From Effusibacillus consociatus (GTDB lineage Bacteria; Bacillota; Bacilli; Tumebacillales; Effusibacillaceae): DNA of 20,731 nucleotides. The notes under the pieces were generated by a model. It worked only from the letters and a program-made list of their open reading frames with translations. It was not told the origin of the DNA and ran no database searches. Positions 1 through 5,881 of this stretch are shown here, one piece after another. How positions within the stretch are numbered: the first letter of the stretch is position 1; every line of letters begins with the position of its first letter. The position numbers and the translations under genes are program-made. The stretch spans positions 1 to 20,731 of the forward strand of contig NZ_JBHSHC010000051.1 of NCBI RefSeq assembly GCF_042652925.1, written 5' to 3'.

Positions 1-47
1 CCTCCCCAAAAAGCATGGGTACGGCAAATATTATGTTAAGTTAGGGT

Positions 48-76
48 CTTGACATCGTACCGCTGCTCTTAATAAT
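48..76 (+). promoter_or_regulatory. sigma-A-like promoter pointing antisense into the dioxygenase gene
   Basis: TTGACA at 48-53 is followed after exactly 17 bp by AATAAT at 71-76, one mismatch from consensus at -10 and none at -35. It fires to the right, into the 3' end of the minus-strand rhodanese-dioxygenase gene that ends at 87. No plus-strand gene follows, so it would make an antisense transcript or be fortuitous. The match is seen in the sequence; activity is inferred. Confidence 0.35.
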
Positions 77-86
77 GTGATCTCGT

Positions 87-1217
87 TTAACCATGGTGAA
101 TCGCGCAGCGATTTGGTCCAACTTCCAACTCTGTTGCTTTGTCAGAGCTTACTTCAATGACTCCCCTGTTAATATCGACAATTTCCTCATAATTCGGCGG
201 GGTCGCCCCTACAGTGCCGGCCACTTTTTCTGTAAACTGTTCAATATCTTCTGTACGCATGATTTCATTGCTTTTGCGGATTTCTCCCAATGTTGCTCCT
301 ACATAGCCATTTTCGTTAATTTCTTTAATATCCGCGTAGTGAGTAGGCAACACAACAATGTCATCTGACAAGGCAGCAATTTTTTTGAAAACAGTGTCGT
401 ACAGTGATTGCGCCCACTCCCTTGCTTTTCCTCCAAGGTCAGGTCTTCCAAGCCCACCTACGAAAATGGTGTCTCCCGAAAGAAGGAACTTGTCATTAAC
501 CAGGAAGGATACACTCCCAGGTGTATGTCCTGGGGTTGGTATTGCCAAGATCTTCACATTAACGCTCCCAAAGTTAATTTCGTTATGGCTTTCAAGCGGT
601 TCATAGGGTACATCTGTGCCTTGCATTTCACTCGAAGAAATGTAATAAGTTGCGCCAGTTTTATCTGCCAGTTCCCGGCCGCCTGAAATATGATCCGCAT
701 GCAGATGCGTATCCATAATGTGCAAAATTTTAGCGTTTTCCTTAGTGGCGAGGTTGGTGTATTCATCAATGTGGCGATTGGGATCTACCACCATCGCTTG
801 ACCTTGTGAGATTACCATATAAGACAGGCAGCCTTTTGCCAAACGGTTCACCTGAATCAACCTCATGTTCTCATCAGTCGCGATGGTAACCGGATGATAA
901 AACCGGCTCCACTCGAGCATCCCTTCACCAAGGTAGCTGACTTTGTACCCTTTTTCATCAAGAATCTCTGCCACCATTAATGCTGATCCGCCTTTTGCGC
1001 AAACTACTACAATCTCCATATCCCTTGGAAGATCCTTGAAGTTCTTTTCATCATCATCGAGAAAATCAAAGTACGGTACGTTTACAGATTGAAGGTTTTT
1101 GCCTTCGATTTTCCAGTCATTGTATTCATCCGGATTCCGTACATCCAGGATAAAGACTGATTTTCCACTATTAATTCTGTGATGCAGTTCTTTTGCACTT
1201 ATATCTGTAACAGCCAT
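87..1217 (-). CDS. rhodanese-persulfide dioxygenase fusion (MBL fold)
   Basis: This 376-residue protein begins with a rhodanese domain (about 1-108) whose active-site loop CAKGGS carries Cys73. A metallo-beta-lactamase-fold domain follows (about 113-376) with the HLHADH motif at 171-176, His231 in TPGHTPGS, Asp249 in SGDT and His293. The GLGRPD segment near 255-260 resembles the GRTD signature of ETHE1-type persulfide dioxygenases. Such enzymes use one iron to oxidise glutathione- or other low-molecular-weight persulfide to sulfite. The order rhodanese-then-dioxygenase is the reverse of the dioxygenase-first fusions CstB and PRF, but it puts the sulfur carrier next to the oxidase in the same way. 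It is the last gene of the operon, 18 bp after the TusA-rhodanese gene. The cytoplasmic location is inferred from the lack of a signal peptide. Confidence 0.9.
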   Translation of the reverse strand: MAVTDISAKELHHRINSGKSVFILDVRNPDEYNDWKIEGKNLQSVNVPYFDFLDDDEKNFKDLPRDMEIVVVCAKGGSALMVAEILDEKGYKVSYLGEGMLEWSRFYHPVTIATDENMRLIQVNRLAKGCLSYMVISQGQAMVVDPNRHIDEYTNLATKENAKILHIMDTHLHADHISGGRELADKTGATYYISSSEMQGTDVPYEPLESHNEINFGSVNVKILAIPTPGHTPGSVSFLVNDKFLLSGDTIFVGGLGRPDLGGKAREWAQSLYDTVFKKIAALSDDIVVLPTHYADIKEINENGYVGATLGEIRKSNEIMRTEDIEQFTEKVAGTVGATPPNYEEIVDINRGVIEVSSDKATELEVGPNRCAIHHG

Positions 1218-1235
1218 CTTTAGATCACCTCTCAG

Positions 1236-1808
1236 TTATTGTTTTTCAATTGGCCCTGTCCATTCAGACATCCCAGGTACCACATTTTTCACATTGGCAA
1301 AACCTTTTTCAGCAAGAATTTGGCAAGCTATATCACTGCGGCTTCCAGTCCGGCAAACCACATAGATTTCCTGGTCTGAATGCTGTCTTAAATCTTCAAT
1401 GGTTTCTTCCAGTTTTCCAAAAGGAATCAACTTGGCACCGGGAATACGGCCAAATGCGTATTCGGCTGGTTCACGAACGTCCAGTATTATCGGGCTTTGT
1501 CCGAGTTTCTGCTGCAAATCCTCATTCGATATTACATGTGGATGCTTATTCTCGGGTTTCACTTCATTCGGATCTGATTTGCGAATGTAGTGCTTAAAAA
1601 CACCTTCCTCATTCACCGTTCCGATAAATTGGTGACCCGTTCGTTCCGCCCAGCTTTTCACATCGGCAACCGAACCCGGATCTGTTGCAATTACTTCCAA
1701 AACTTGACCGGGATTGATTTCTTCAACCGCTTTTTTAGTTCGTACGATCGGCATTGGACATGAAAGTCCTTTGCAATCGATCGACTTGTCTACTGTCAAA
1801 GTGCTCAC
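1236..1808 (-). CDS. TusA-rhodanese fusion sulfurtransferase (YrkF-like)
   Basis: The protein has 190 residues. The first 75 or so form a TusA/SirA domain with the CPMP motif, where Cys17 is the expected sulfur-carrying residue. A linker leads into a rhodanese domain (about 92-188) with the active-site loop CRTGSR and Cys152. The same domain order and length occur in Bacillus subtilis YrkF. The start is a GTG at 1808, preceded at good spacing by AAGGAGGT. It lies 13 bp after the permease gene and 18 bp before the dioxygenase gene, so it should be co-translated with both. Expected role: passing sulfane sulfur between the two cysteines and on to partners such as the dioxygenase. Domain calls are firm; the partner order is inference. 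Confidence 0.9.
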   Translation of the reverse strand: MSTLTVDKSIDCKGLSCPMPIVRTKKAVEEINPGQVLEVIATDPGSVADVKSWAERTGHQFIGTVNEEGVFKHYIRKSDPNEVKPENKHPHVISNEDLQQKLGQSPIILDVREPAEYAFGRIPGAKLIPFGKLEETIEDLRQHSDQEIYVVCRTGSRSDIACQILAEKGFANVKNVVPGMSEWTGPIEKQ

Positions 1809-1821
1809 GTGAAGTACCTCC

Positions 1822-2604
1822 TTATTTAAACAAAATATCAGTCCAGATTTTTATCGCTGTCCCAACGATCAATACTGCAAGAATCCCCTGCAACAGTTTG
1901 GTATTTACCTTGGTACTTAATTTTGCGCCGACCGGCGCTGCCAAAACACTTGCGACTACCATAATGACAGACGGCCAGAACAATACATCCCCAGCCAGTA
2001 CTTTTCCAGCAGTGGAGCCGATCGACGAAATAAATGTAATAGCGAGCGAAGAAGCTATTGTCATTCGTGTCGGTATTTTAAGCACCAGGAGCATGATCGG
2101 AACCAAGATAAATGCCCCTGCCGCTCCAACAATCCCGGATGCAACTCCAACTGCTAACGCAGAAATGATGGCGATTGTCCGATTGAATTCCACTTTTTCA
2201 AGAGGAATTTCGTCAATTCCTTTTTTAGGAACGAACATCATTACTGCTGCAATTGATGCAAGAACCGCATAGACTAAATTGATTGCCGCTCCTGACAAAA
2301 ACTTACCGCCATATCCTCCAATAAAGCTGCCTATGATAATCGCGACACCCATATAGGCAACCAGCTTATAGTTGATCACCTTCTCCTTGCGGAGTGCCAA
2401 CACACCCGATATTGTTGCAAAAAACACTTGTACTGCACTAATACCAGAGACTTCATGTGCCGTGTAGGCCGCAACTCCTAAAGCTGGCGGAATGTACAGC
2501 AACATTGGATATTTAATAATGGATCCCCCGATCCCCACAAGACCCGAAATAAACGAGCCCACAAACCCAATCAAAAATAAAGTAATGATCAACCCAATAG
2601 TCAT
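1822..2604 (-). CDS. TauE/SafE-family permease, probable sulfite exporter
   Basis: This 260-residue protein is almost wholly hydrophobic, with about seven or eight membrane-spanning stretches. It has the duplicated glycine-rich segments typical of the TauE/SafE family, for example GLVGIGGSIIKYPML in the first half and GIVGAAGAFILVPIML in the second. Family members move sulfonates, sulfite or other sulfur anions across the cell membrane. Sitting between a DsrE-like gene and a TusA-rhodanese gene, and in an operon with a persulfide dioxygenase, it most likely removes the sulfite that the dioxygenase makes. YrkJ in B. subtilis and TauE in staphylococcal cst loci hold the same position. The ATG at 2604 follows a GGGAGGAG ribosome site. 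Substrate and direction are inferred from context. Confidence 0.88.
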   Translation of the reverse strand: MTIGLIITLFLIGFVGSFISGLVGIGGSIIKYPMLLYIPPALGVAAYTAHEVSGISAVQVFFATISGVLALRKEKVINYKLVAYMGVAIIIGSFIGGYGGKFLSGAAINLVYAVLASIAAVMMFVPKKGIDEIPLEKVEFNRTIAIISALAVGVASGIVGAAGAFILVPIMLLVLKIPTRMTIASSLAITFISSIGSTAGKVLAGDVLFWPSVIMVVASVLAAPVGAKLSTKVNTKLLQGILAVLIVGTAIKIWTDILFK

Positions 2605-2679
2605 TTGTTCTCCTCCCTTCTTTTGAGTGTAGATTCGGAGCCGACGTGTTTCTTCAGAAATACCGGCTCCAGGCCATAA

Positions 2680-3075
2680 TTAGAAAGTCACCGTTACATC
2701 AGCGTCATAAGCAAAGTCAAGGAAAGTAACAGCTCCTCCAACTTCTACGCCATCAACAAAATCCTCTTTCTTCATTCCCGTGACATCCATAGTCATCTGA
2801 CAAGCAATCATTTTCACGCCACTTTCCTTCGCTACTTCAATCAGTTCCGGAATTGACGGTACGTTCGCCCGTTTGAAGCCTTCCAGATAATGTTCTTTAC
2901 CCACAGCCATAGTCAACAAATTTGCAGCGTCCTTATGAATGATTGAAAGTGCTTCAAAGGTGAAGAAAATTGCTACTTCCGCATCAGTTGCTGCGGCAGC
3001 GGTTGCGATATTCAGCACTTTATAAGCAGAATCAAGTCCTCCGTTAGATGCAATAATTGCTACACGTCGCGCCAT
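2680..3075 (-). CDS. DsrE/DsrF/DrsH-like sulfur-carrier protein
   Basis: A 131-residue single-domain protein of the DsrE_2 type, with the opening strand RRVAIIASNGGLDSAYK, the segment EVAIFFTFEAL, and MIACQMTMDVTG carrying Cys92, the likely persulfide-bearing cysteine. Relatives such as YrkE and the DsrE-like proteins of archaeal and staphylococcal operons accept and pass sulfur between TusA and rhodanese partners. It starts with an ATG behind an AAAGGAGAG ribosome site. Gaps of 56 bp to the rhodanese upstream and 75 bp to the permease downstream are a little wider than elsewhere in the operon. The family call is well supported; the partner proteins are inferred from the neighbours. Confidence 0.85.
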   Translation of the reverse strand: MARRVAIIASNGGLDSAYKVLNIATAAAATDAEVAIFFTFEALSIIHKDAANLLTMAVGKEHYLEGFKRANVPSIPELIEVAKESGVKMIACQMTMDVTGMKKEDFVDGVEVGGAVTFLDFAYDADVTVTF

Positions 3076-3131
3076 AATTGAATCTCTCCTTTAAATTTTT
3101 TTATATCTGTTTTGATTTGAATAGAAATCGG

Positions 3132-3452
3132 TTATTCGATGTCACCTTCCCAGTTCATCATACCCCCCATCATATTCTTTACATTGCGATAACCGCGGCT
3201 CATTAGGTATTCACAAGCCTTACCGCTTCGATTTCCACTGCGGCAGACCATGATCGTCTCCACATTCGGATCAATTTCGTGCAAGCGATCCGGGATTTCA
3301 GAAAGGCGAATATGTTTTGAGCCGGGTATTTTACCGGTTGCCACCTCTTGATCTTCCCGAACGTCAATAATATTCAACTTTTCACCCTTTTCCAGTCTTT
3401 CTTTAACATCCAACGGCAGAATGTTCATTACTTTTGGTACTGTTCGAATCAC
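3132..3452 (-). CDS. single-domain rhodanese sulfurtransferase
   Basis: A small cytoplasmic rhodanese with the IIDVREDQE entry motif, the KIPGSKHI turn and the active loop CRSGNR holding the catalytic cysteine (about residue 70). It ends in MMNWEGDIE. The open frame reaches back to a GTG at 3461, but that codon lies inside the ribosome site GGGAGGTG. The GTG at 3452 sits 8 bases after GGGAGG and is preferred. It is the second gene of the sulfur operon and has its own CstR-like palindrome upstream (3481-3496), so it may also be transcribed from an internal promoter. Role: sulfane-sulfur transfer in persulfide handling; the exact donor is unknown. Confidence 0.88.
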   Translation of the reverse strand: MIRTVPKVMNILPLDVKERLEKGEKLNIIDVREDQEVATGKIPGSKHIRLSEIPDRLHEIDPNVETIMVCRSGNRSGKACEYLMSRGYRNVKNMMGGMMNWEGDIE

Positions 3453-3480
3453 CAAGTTCACCTCCCTGTTTTATAAGACA

Positions 3481-3496
3481 ATACCCTATGGGGTAT
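3481..3496. promoter_or_regulatory. CstR/CsoR-type operator before the second rhodanese gene
   Basis: ATACCCTATGGGGTAT is a near-perfect palindrome between the membrane rhodanese gene and the downstream rhodanese. The ATACCC-N4-GGGTAT pattern is the known type of operator for the persulfide sensor CstR. AT-rich sequence just upstream on the minus strand (3497-3532) could hold a weak promoter, for example CTGACT with TAAATA 16 bp later, but it is far from consensus. The palindrome is seen directly; the regulator is inferred. Confidence 0.7.
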
Positions 3497-3556
3497 ATTT
3501 AATTTGTTTTAAAAAGAAGTCAGGTCAAAATACCTTGTCTTCTTTCTGTAATTTGC

Positions 3557-3940
3557 TCACTTATTCAAACCGGTATGCCAGCCGAGAACCCCATTTTTCA
3601 GATGACTAATTCGACTGAATCCATTTCTTCGTAGAATCTTCGCAGCTTGGCGACTTCGCATTCCACTTCTGCAAGTCAGGATTATTGACTTATTACGATC
3701 AATCTCATGCTGTCGAGAGGCCAGTTGACTCAAAGGAATGTTTTTAAATCCTTTAATATGCCCCTCCCGGTATTCATGCGCTTCCCGTACATCAAGAAAT
3801 ACATGGTCTTTAGGATTCTTAAGTTTCTGGAATACTTCCTCTGCCGATAAATCCGTAAGACCTTTGGTGGGAAGTAACCTCTGGATTACAAGAAAAAGTA
3901 CAACTCCAAACAGTAGGTATTGCAACCACTCCAAAAACAT
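3557..3940 (-). CDS. membrane-anchored rhodanese
   Basis: About 127 residues. One hydrophobic N-terminal segment (about 5-22, LQYLLFGVVLFLVIQ) is followed by basic and polar residues and then a full rhodanese domain with VFLDVREAHEYREGH and the active loop CRSGMR (Cys about 90). The topology fits an N-terminal membrane anchor with the catalytic domain in the cytosol. It is the first gene of the sulfur operon, behind a strong promoter with two tandem operators. The start is uncertain. The ribosome site AAGAGG lies only 2 bases before the ATG at 3940, while the TTG at 3934 is at 8 bases and may be the true start; a GTG at 3943 overlaps the site. Membrane anchoring could place sulfur transfer beside the TauE-type exporter (inference). 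Confidence 0.85.
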   Translation of the reverse strand: MFLEWLQYLLFGVVLFLVIQRLLPTKGLTDLSAEEVFQKLKNPKDHVFLDVREAHEYREGHIKGFKNIPLSQLASRQHEIDRNKSIILTCRSGMRSRQAAKILRRNGFSRISHLKNGVLGWHTGLNK

Positions 3941-3954
3941 CACCTCTTTTCAAT

Positions 3955-3986
3955 ATACGGTATGGGGTATATACCCTCATGGGTAT
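3955..3986. promoter_or_regulatory. tandem CstR/CsoR-type operators of the sulfur operon
   Basis: Two 16-bp palindromes abut without a spacer: ATACGGTATGGGGTAT (3955-3970, one arm imperfect) and ATACCCTCATGGGTAT (3971-3986). They begin one base downstream of the minus-strand -10 box and cover the expected transcription start, which suits repression by blocking the polymerase. The motif matches that of the persulfide sensor CstR. No cstR or csoR gene is present in this window. Confidence 0.78.
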
Positions 3987-3987
3987 T

Positions 3988-4015
3988 ATTATACATAGAA
4001 AAAATTTCACGTCAA
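3988..4015 (-). promoter_or_regulatory. main promoter of the sulfur operon
   Basis: On the minus strand, TTGACG (4015-4010) is followed after 16 bp by a perfect TATAAT (3993-3988). Transcription should start near 3981, inside the first operator, about 40 bp before the first rhodanese gene. This is the strongest promoter match in the window, which fits an inducible operon held down by a repressor. Confidence 0.75.
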
Positions 4016-4053
4016 TAGTCCGAGGTTTTTCCGATGAAAAATTTTTATAAATG

Positions 4054-4062
4054 TGCTATTAT
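4054..4062 (+). promoter_or_regulatory. extended -10 promoter of the small zinc-ribbon gene
   Basis: TGCTATTAT is an extended -10 box (TGN plus TATTAT) with no clear -35. It would start transcription near 4069. That rules out the upstream ATG at 4034 as a start and favours the ATG at 4088 or 4103. It is divergent from the sulfur operon promoter 40 bp away. Confidence 0.45.
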
Positions 4063-4102
4063 ATATCCAAGTAATTTGATTGGTTTTATGGAGATTGTGT
4101 TG

Positions 4103-4270
4103 ATGATTAATAAACTCCTCTCATGGTTTAAAGAAGAATGCCCTCACTGCAAGCAGCAATTGATCGGTCAGGGTAGTACCACTCCTGCAACAAAAGCTTG
4201 TCCGGACGGCCATTACAAAGTAGAAACCCATCCTCTTCTTGATGTGCAAATTGAATATCATACTAAATAA
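4103..4270 (+). CDS. small CxxC protein, probable zinc ribbon
   Basis: A 55-residue protein with CPHC (Cys13, Cys16) near the start and CPDGHY (Cys33, His37) later, a spacing that could bind one zinc ion. I do not recognise the family. The open frame reaches up to 4034, but the extended -10 box at 4054-4062 would lie inside that longer version. GGAG at 4090-4093 lies nine bases before the ATG at 4103. The in-frame ATG at 4088 is the alternative (60 residues). It is the only plus-strand gene in the first 16 kb and is divergent from the sulfur operon. Whether it shares the CstR-like operators, which lie on the other side of its promoter, cannot be told from sequence. Confidence 0.6.
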   Translation: MINKLLSWFKEECPHCKQQLIGQGSTTPATKACPDGHYKVETHPLLDVQIEYHTK

Positions 4271-4420
4271 AACGTAGTAGAGGGTCGATATTCACTCCGT
4301 CTTTTCTTTCTGTTACTTGGGTACAATGTATAAAACTAACGACGACATATCTATATAGTCATAATAATCATTGGTTACCAACCGAGATTTCAAACCTCTG
4401 ATTATCGTATCAAAATCAAA

Positions 4421-4444
4421 ATGCTCCTCTAAAAAGAGGAGCAT
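4421..4444. terminator. perfect 10-bp hairpin, possible bidirectional terminator
   Basis: ATGCTCCTCT (4421-4430) and AGAGGAGCAT (4435-4444) pair perfectly around an AAAA loop. On the plus strand it follows the small zinc-ribbon gene by 150 bp, but the T-run is interrupted. On the minus strand it is followed by TTTGATTTTG. It is plausible as a shared terminator for the plus-strand gene and for minus-strand transcripts from around 5.2 kb. Confidence 0.5.
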
Positions 4445-4574
4445 AAAATAAGTTTTCGATTTTTTAAGGGTTTTTAATCAATTTCCGTGTTTTTACCAAA
4501 TTTCCAATTTTTTCACCACTCTAAAACCGGTCCAAAAAAGTCGGATTCGGTAACATAGCTTTGGCCCTTTCAAT

Positions 4575-4815
4575 AATATAACCTAACCTTTACGTGTTGA
4601 AAAGTAAAACTAAAATGACCCAAAGCGTATTAAAGAGTTATCCACCGCTTTTTGACTTCGAAGATTTAACCTCCTTTGAATTTCCTTCCTTGTAATTATA
4701 CCCCTGACAAGTAGAACAAAACCATGCAATTATATTCGAGTAATGTCAGATTCACTGTGTAAGATGTTGTAAAAACGTTGCAAAATTTCCTTCCGAATAA
4801 CGATCTGGTGAGTCG
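4575..4815 (-). pseudogene. decayed C-terminal half of a sigma-70-like factor
   Basis: Translating the minus strand in shifting frames gives LSTHQIVIRKEILQRFYNIL, then LEYNCMVLFY, then LNLRSQKAVDNSLIR. These align in order with residues about 129-195 of the intact sigma-like protein at 15152-15790 (LSTEKIVEKKQLIQRFYRIL, LEYNCMVLYY, LNLKSKKTVDNSLLR). At least two frameshifts and several stops break it. DNA similarity is also visible by eye around AAAGAGTTATC and AAAACCAT. Only the part from just before region 4 to the end survives; nothing of region 2 is found between 4815 and the next gene. It is a paralogue remnant, not an active gene. Confidence 0.82.
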
Positions 4816-4931
4816 AAAGCCCCTCATTAGATCTCCTTTTTAAGAACAAGATTCCGTAAACACTGCCGAAAATAGCAGTATATTGCACTAATGAAATTCT
4901 TTTTGCCGAATAATATCTATTCCTTGTGATA

Positions 4932-5180
4932 TCAGTTTTCTAGTTTCTTCAGGTCATCTAATATGTTCTGCAGTAATTTGTTGGTTCCAATTAAAATCAC
5001 ATGACGCTCTAAGATTGTCTCAAGCTTAGCACCCATTTCGTCTAGTAAGGATCCAAGTTCCTGAACAACGGTGTCAGCATGATATAAAACATCGAAAAAT
5101 TCCTGTAACTTTTCGGGATGATTCATGTACTTCGATAGAATACTTGATACTTCGCCAAAGCCTCTCTCATCTCGGGTCAT
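4932..5180 (-). CDS. small helical protein of unknown function
   Basis: This 82-residue acidic protein is predicted by eye to be mostly helical, with heptad-like hydrophobic spacing in VVQELGSLLDEMGAKLETILERHVILIG and an amphipathic end ILDDLKKLEN. It has no cysteine, signal peptide or membrane segment. The ATG at 5180 follows GGTGG at seven bases, which supports translation. I do not recognise a family. It stands alone between the sigma-factor remnant downstream and the hairpins at 5311-5350 upstream. It could be a small regulatory or dimerising protein, but nothing in the sequence decides this. Confidence 0.55.
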   Translation of the reverse strand: MTRDERGFGEVSSILSKYMNHPEKLQEFFDVLYHADTVVQELGSLLDEMGAKLETILERHVILIGTNKLLQNILDDLKKLEN

Positions 5181-5310
5181 ACTATAACCACCAATCTCTC
5201 TTATAAGCGAAAATGTTTATTTTGATCCAGCAACTTCTAAAATAAACATGCCCCCAGACCATTTTTCCGTAACAGTTATATTCTGCTACCCCCAAAAATT
5301 GTTATAGGCT

Positions 5311-5350
5311 CTCGGCAATAGCCGAGTATTGAAACCTCAAGGTTTTGTAC
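5311..5350. terminator. two adjacent hairpins at the end of the chemotaxis operon
   Basis: CTCGGC-AATA-GCCGAG (5311-5326) is a perfect stem. Next to it, AACCTCA at 5333-5339 can pair with TGAGGGTT around 5353-5360, with one bulge, followed on the plus strand by TTTTT. On the minus strand the second element is read first, then the perfect stem, then AACAATTTTT. They lie downstream of all minus-strand genes from the chemotaxis block, so termination of that operon is the simplest reading. The direction is not certain. Confidence 0.45.
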
Positions 5351-5422
5351 CATGAGGGTTTTTCTGTTTCCCTCCATCAATTTGATAAAGTTGTTATCAA
5401 CTGATGGACTTCAACTGGAAAT

Positions 5423-5617
5423 TTACCAACGAATATTGAAAGATTCAAGGATATGCAAACGCAGTTCGTCGAACTGTTTGTTAAAGTCCCCATCGATCTG
5501 TAACCCGCCATCTTTCAAGCATTGTTTGTCAATTTTAAAATCTGTCCATGAAGGACCCGGCTGCTTAAAATAATAATGGGCTTTCCCCCTTCCTTGATTA
5601 CATATCTGGATGTACAA
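5423..5617 (-). CDS. small unknown protein, overlaps the gene upstream
   Basis: A 64-residue open frame that begins only after an in-frame TGA, with TTG at 5617 as the first usable start and no ribosome site before it. It overlaps the end of the 71-residue gene upstream by 20 bp in another frame. The content (WTDFKIDKQCLKDGG, DFNKQFDELRLHIL) looks like real protein rather than a shadow frame. It may therefore be the second half of a single protein of about 130 residues split by a frameshift, or a translationally coupled partner. No family recognised. A strong GGAAGGGGG lies inside the frame without a usual start codon at the right distance. Confidence 0.4.
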   Translation of the reverse strand: MYIQICNQGRGKAHYYFKQPGPSWTDFKIDKQCLKDGGLQIDGDFNKQFDELRLHILESFNIRW

Positions 5618-5813
5618 TCAGCTTTATTCGCTGAAACAATTTACCGTTATAACCCCATAAAGACTCGAAGCCGTTTTTTGTCGGTATAAATATTTCGGAA
5701 TGATACTCCTTCCAGATCTCGTCCAAAGAGGCCATTTGTTTGATACTTTCCTGCCTCCATTCGATCTTCTTCCTGTCTACGGAAGTCTCCTCAATGACTT
5801 TTACTTGTATCAA
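5598..5813 (-). CDS. small unknown protein downstream of cheB
   Basis: A 71-residue protein starting at a TTG (5813) that lies 8 bases after GGAGG, a convincing ribosome site. It contains EWRQESIKQMASLDEIWKEY and ends in LIVHPDM. No family recognised; it looks soluble and mixed helix/strand. It follows cheB by 68 bp and is probably transcribed with it. Its end overlaps the next open frame (5423-5617) by 20 bp. That suggests either coupling or a frameshift that has split one longer gene. Confidence 0.5.
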   Translation of the reverse strand: MIQVKVIEETSVDRKKIEWRQESIKQMASLDEIWKEYHSEIFIPTKNGFESLWGYNGKLFQRIKLIVHPDM

Positions 5814-5881
5814 CGCTTGTCCCTCCGCTGGTTTCTTATACCAAATTTCATTTATGTCTCTCTTTTTCCCACAAGCTCATC

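Noticed and set aside
31..41. TTATGTTAAGT, which looks like the XerD half of a dif site
   Set aside because: The 6-bp centre and the expected left arm (14-24) do not resemble a XerC half, so only half a site is present and chance is the better explanation.
5328..5360. ATTGAAAC next to GTACCATGAGGG, similar to parts of a CRISPR repeat
   Set aside because: There is only one copy, the parts are in the wrong order, and no spacer-repeat series or cas gene is near. It is better read as a hairpin.
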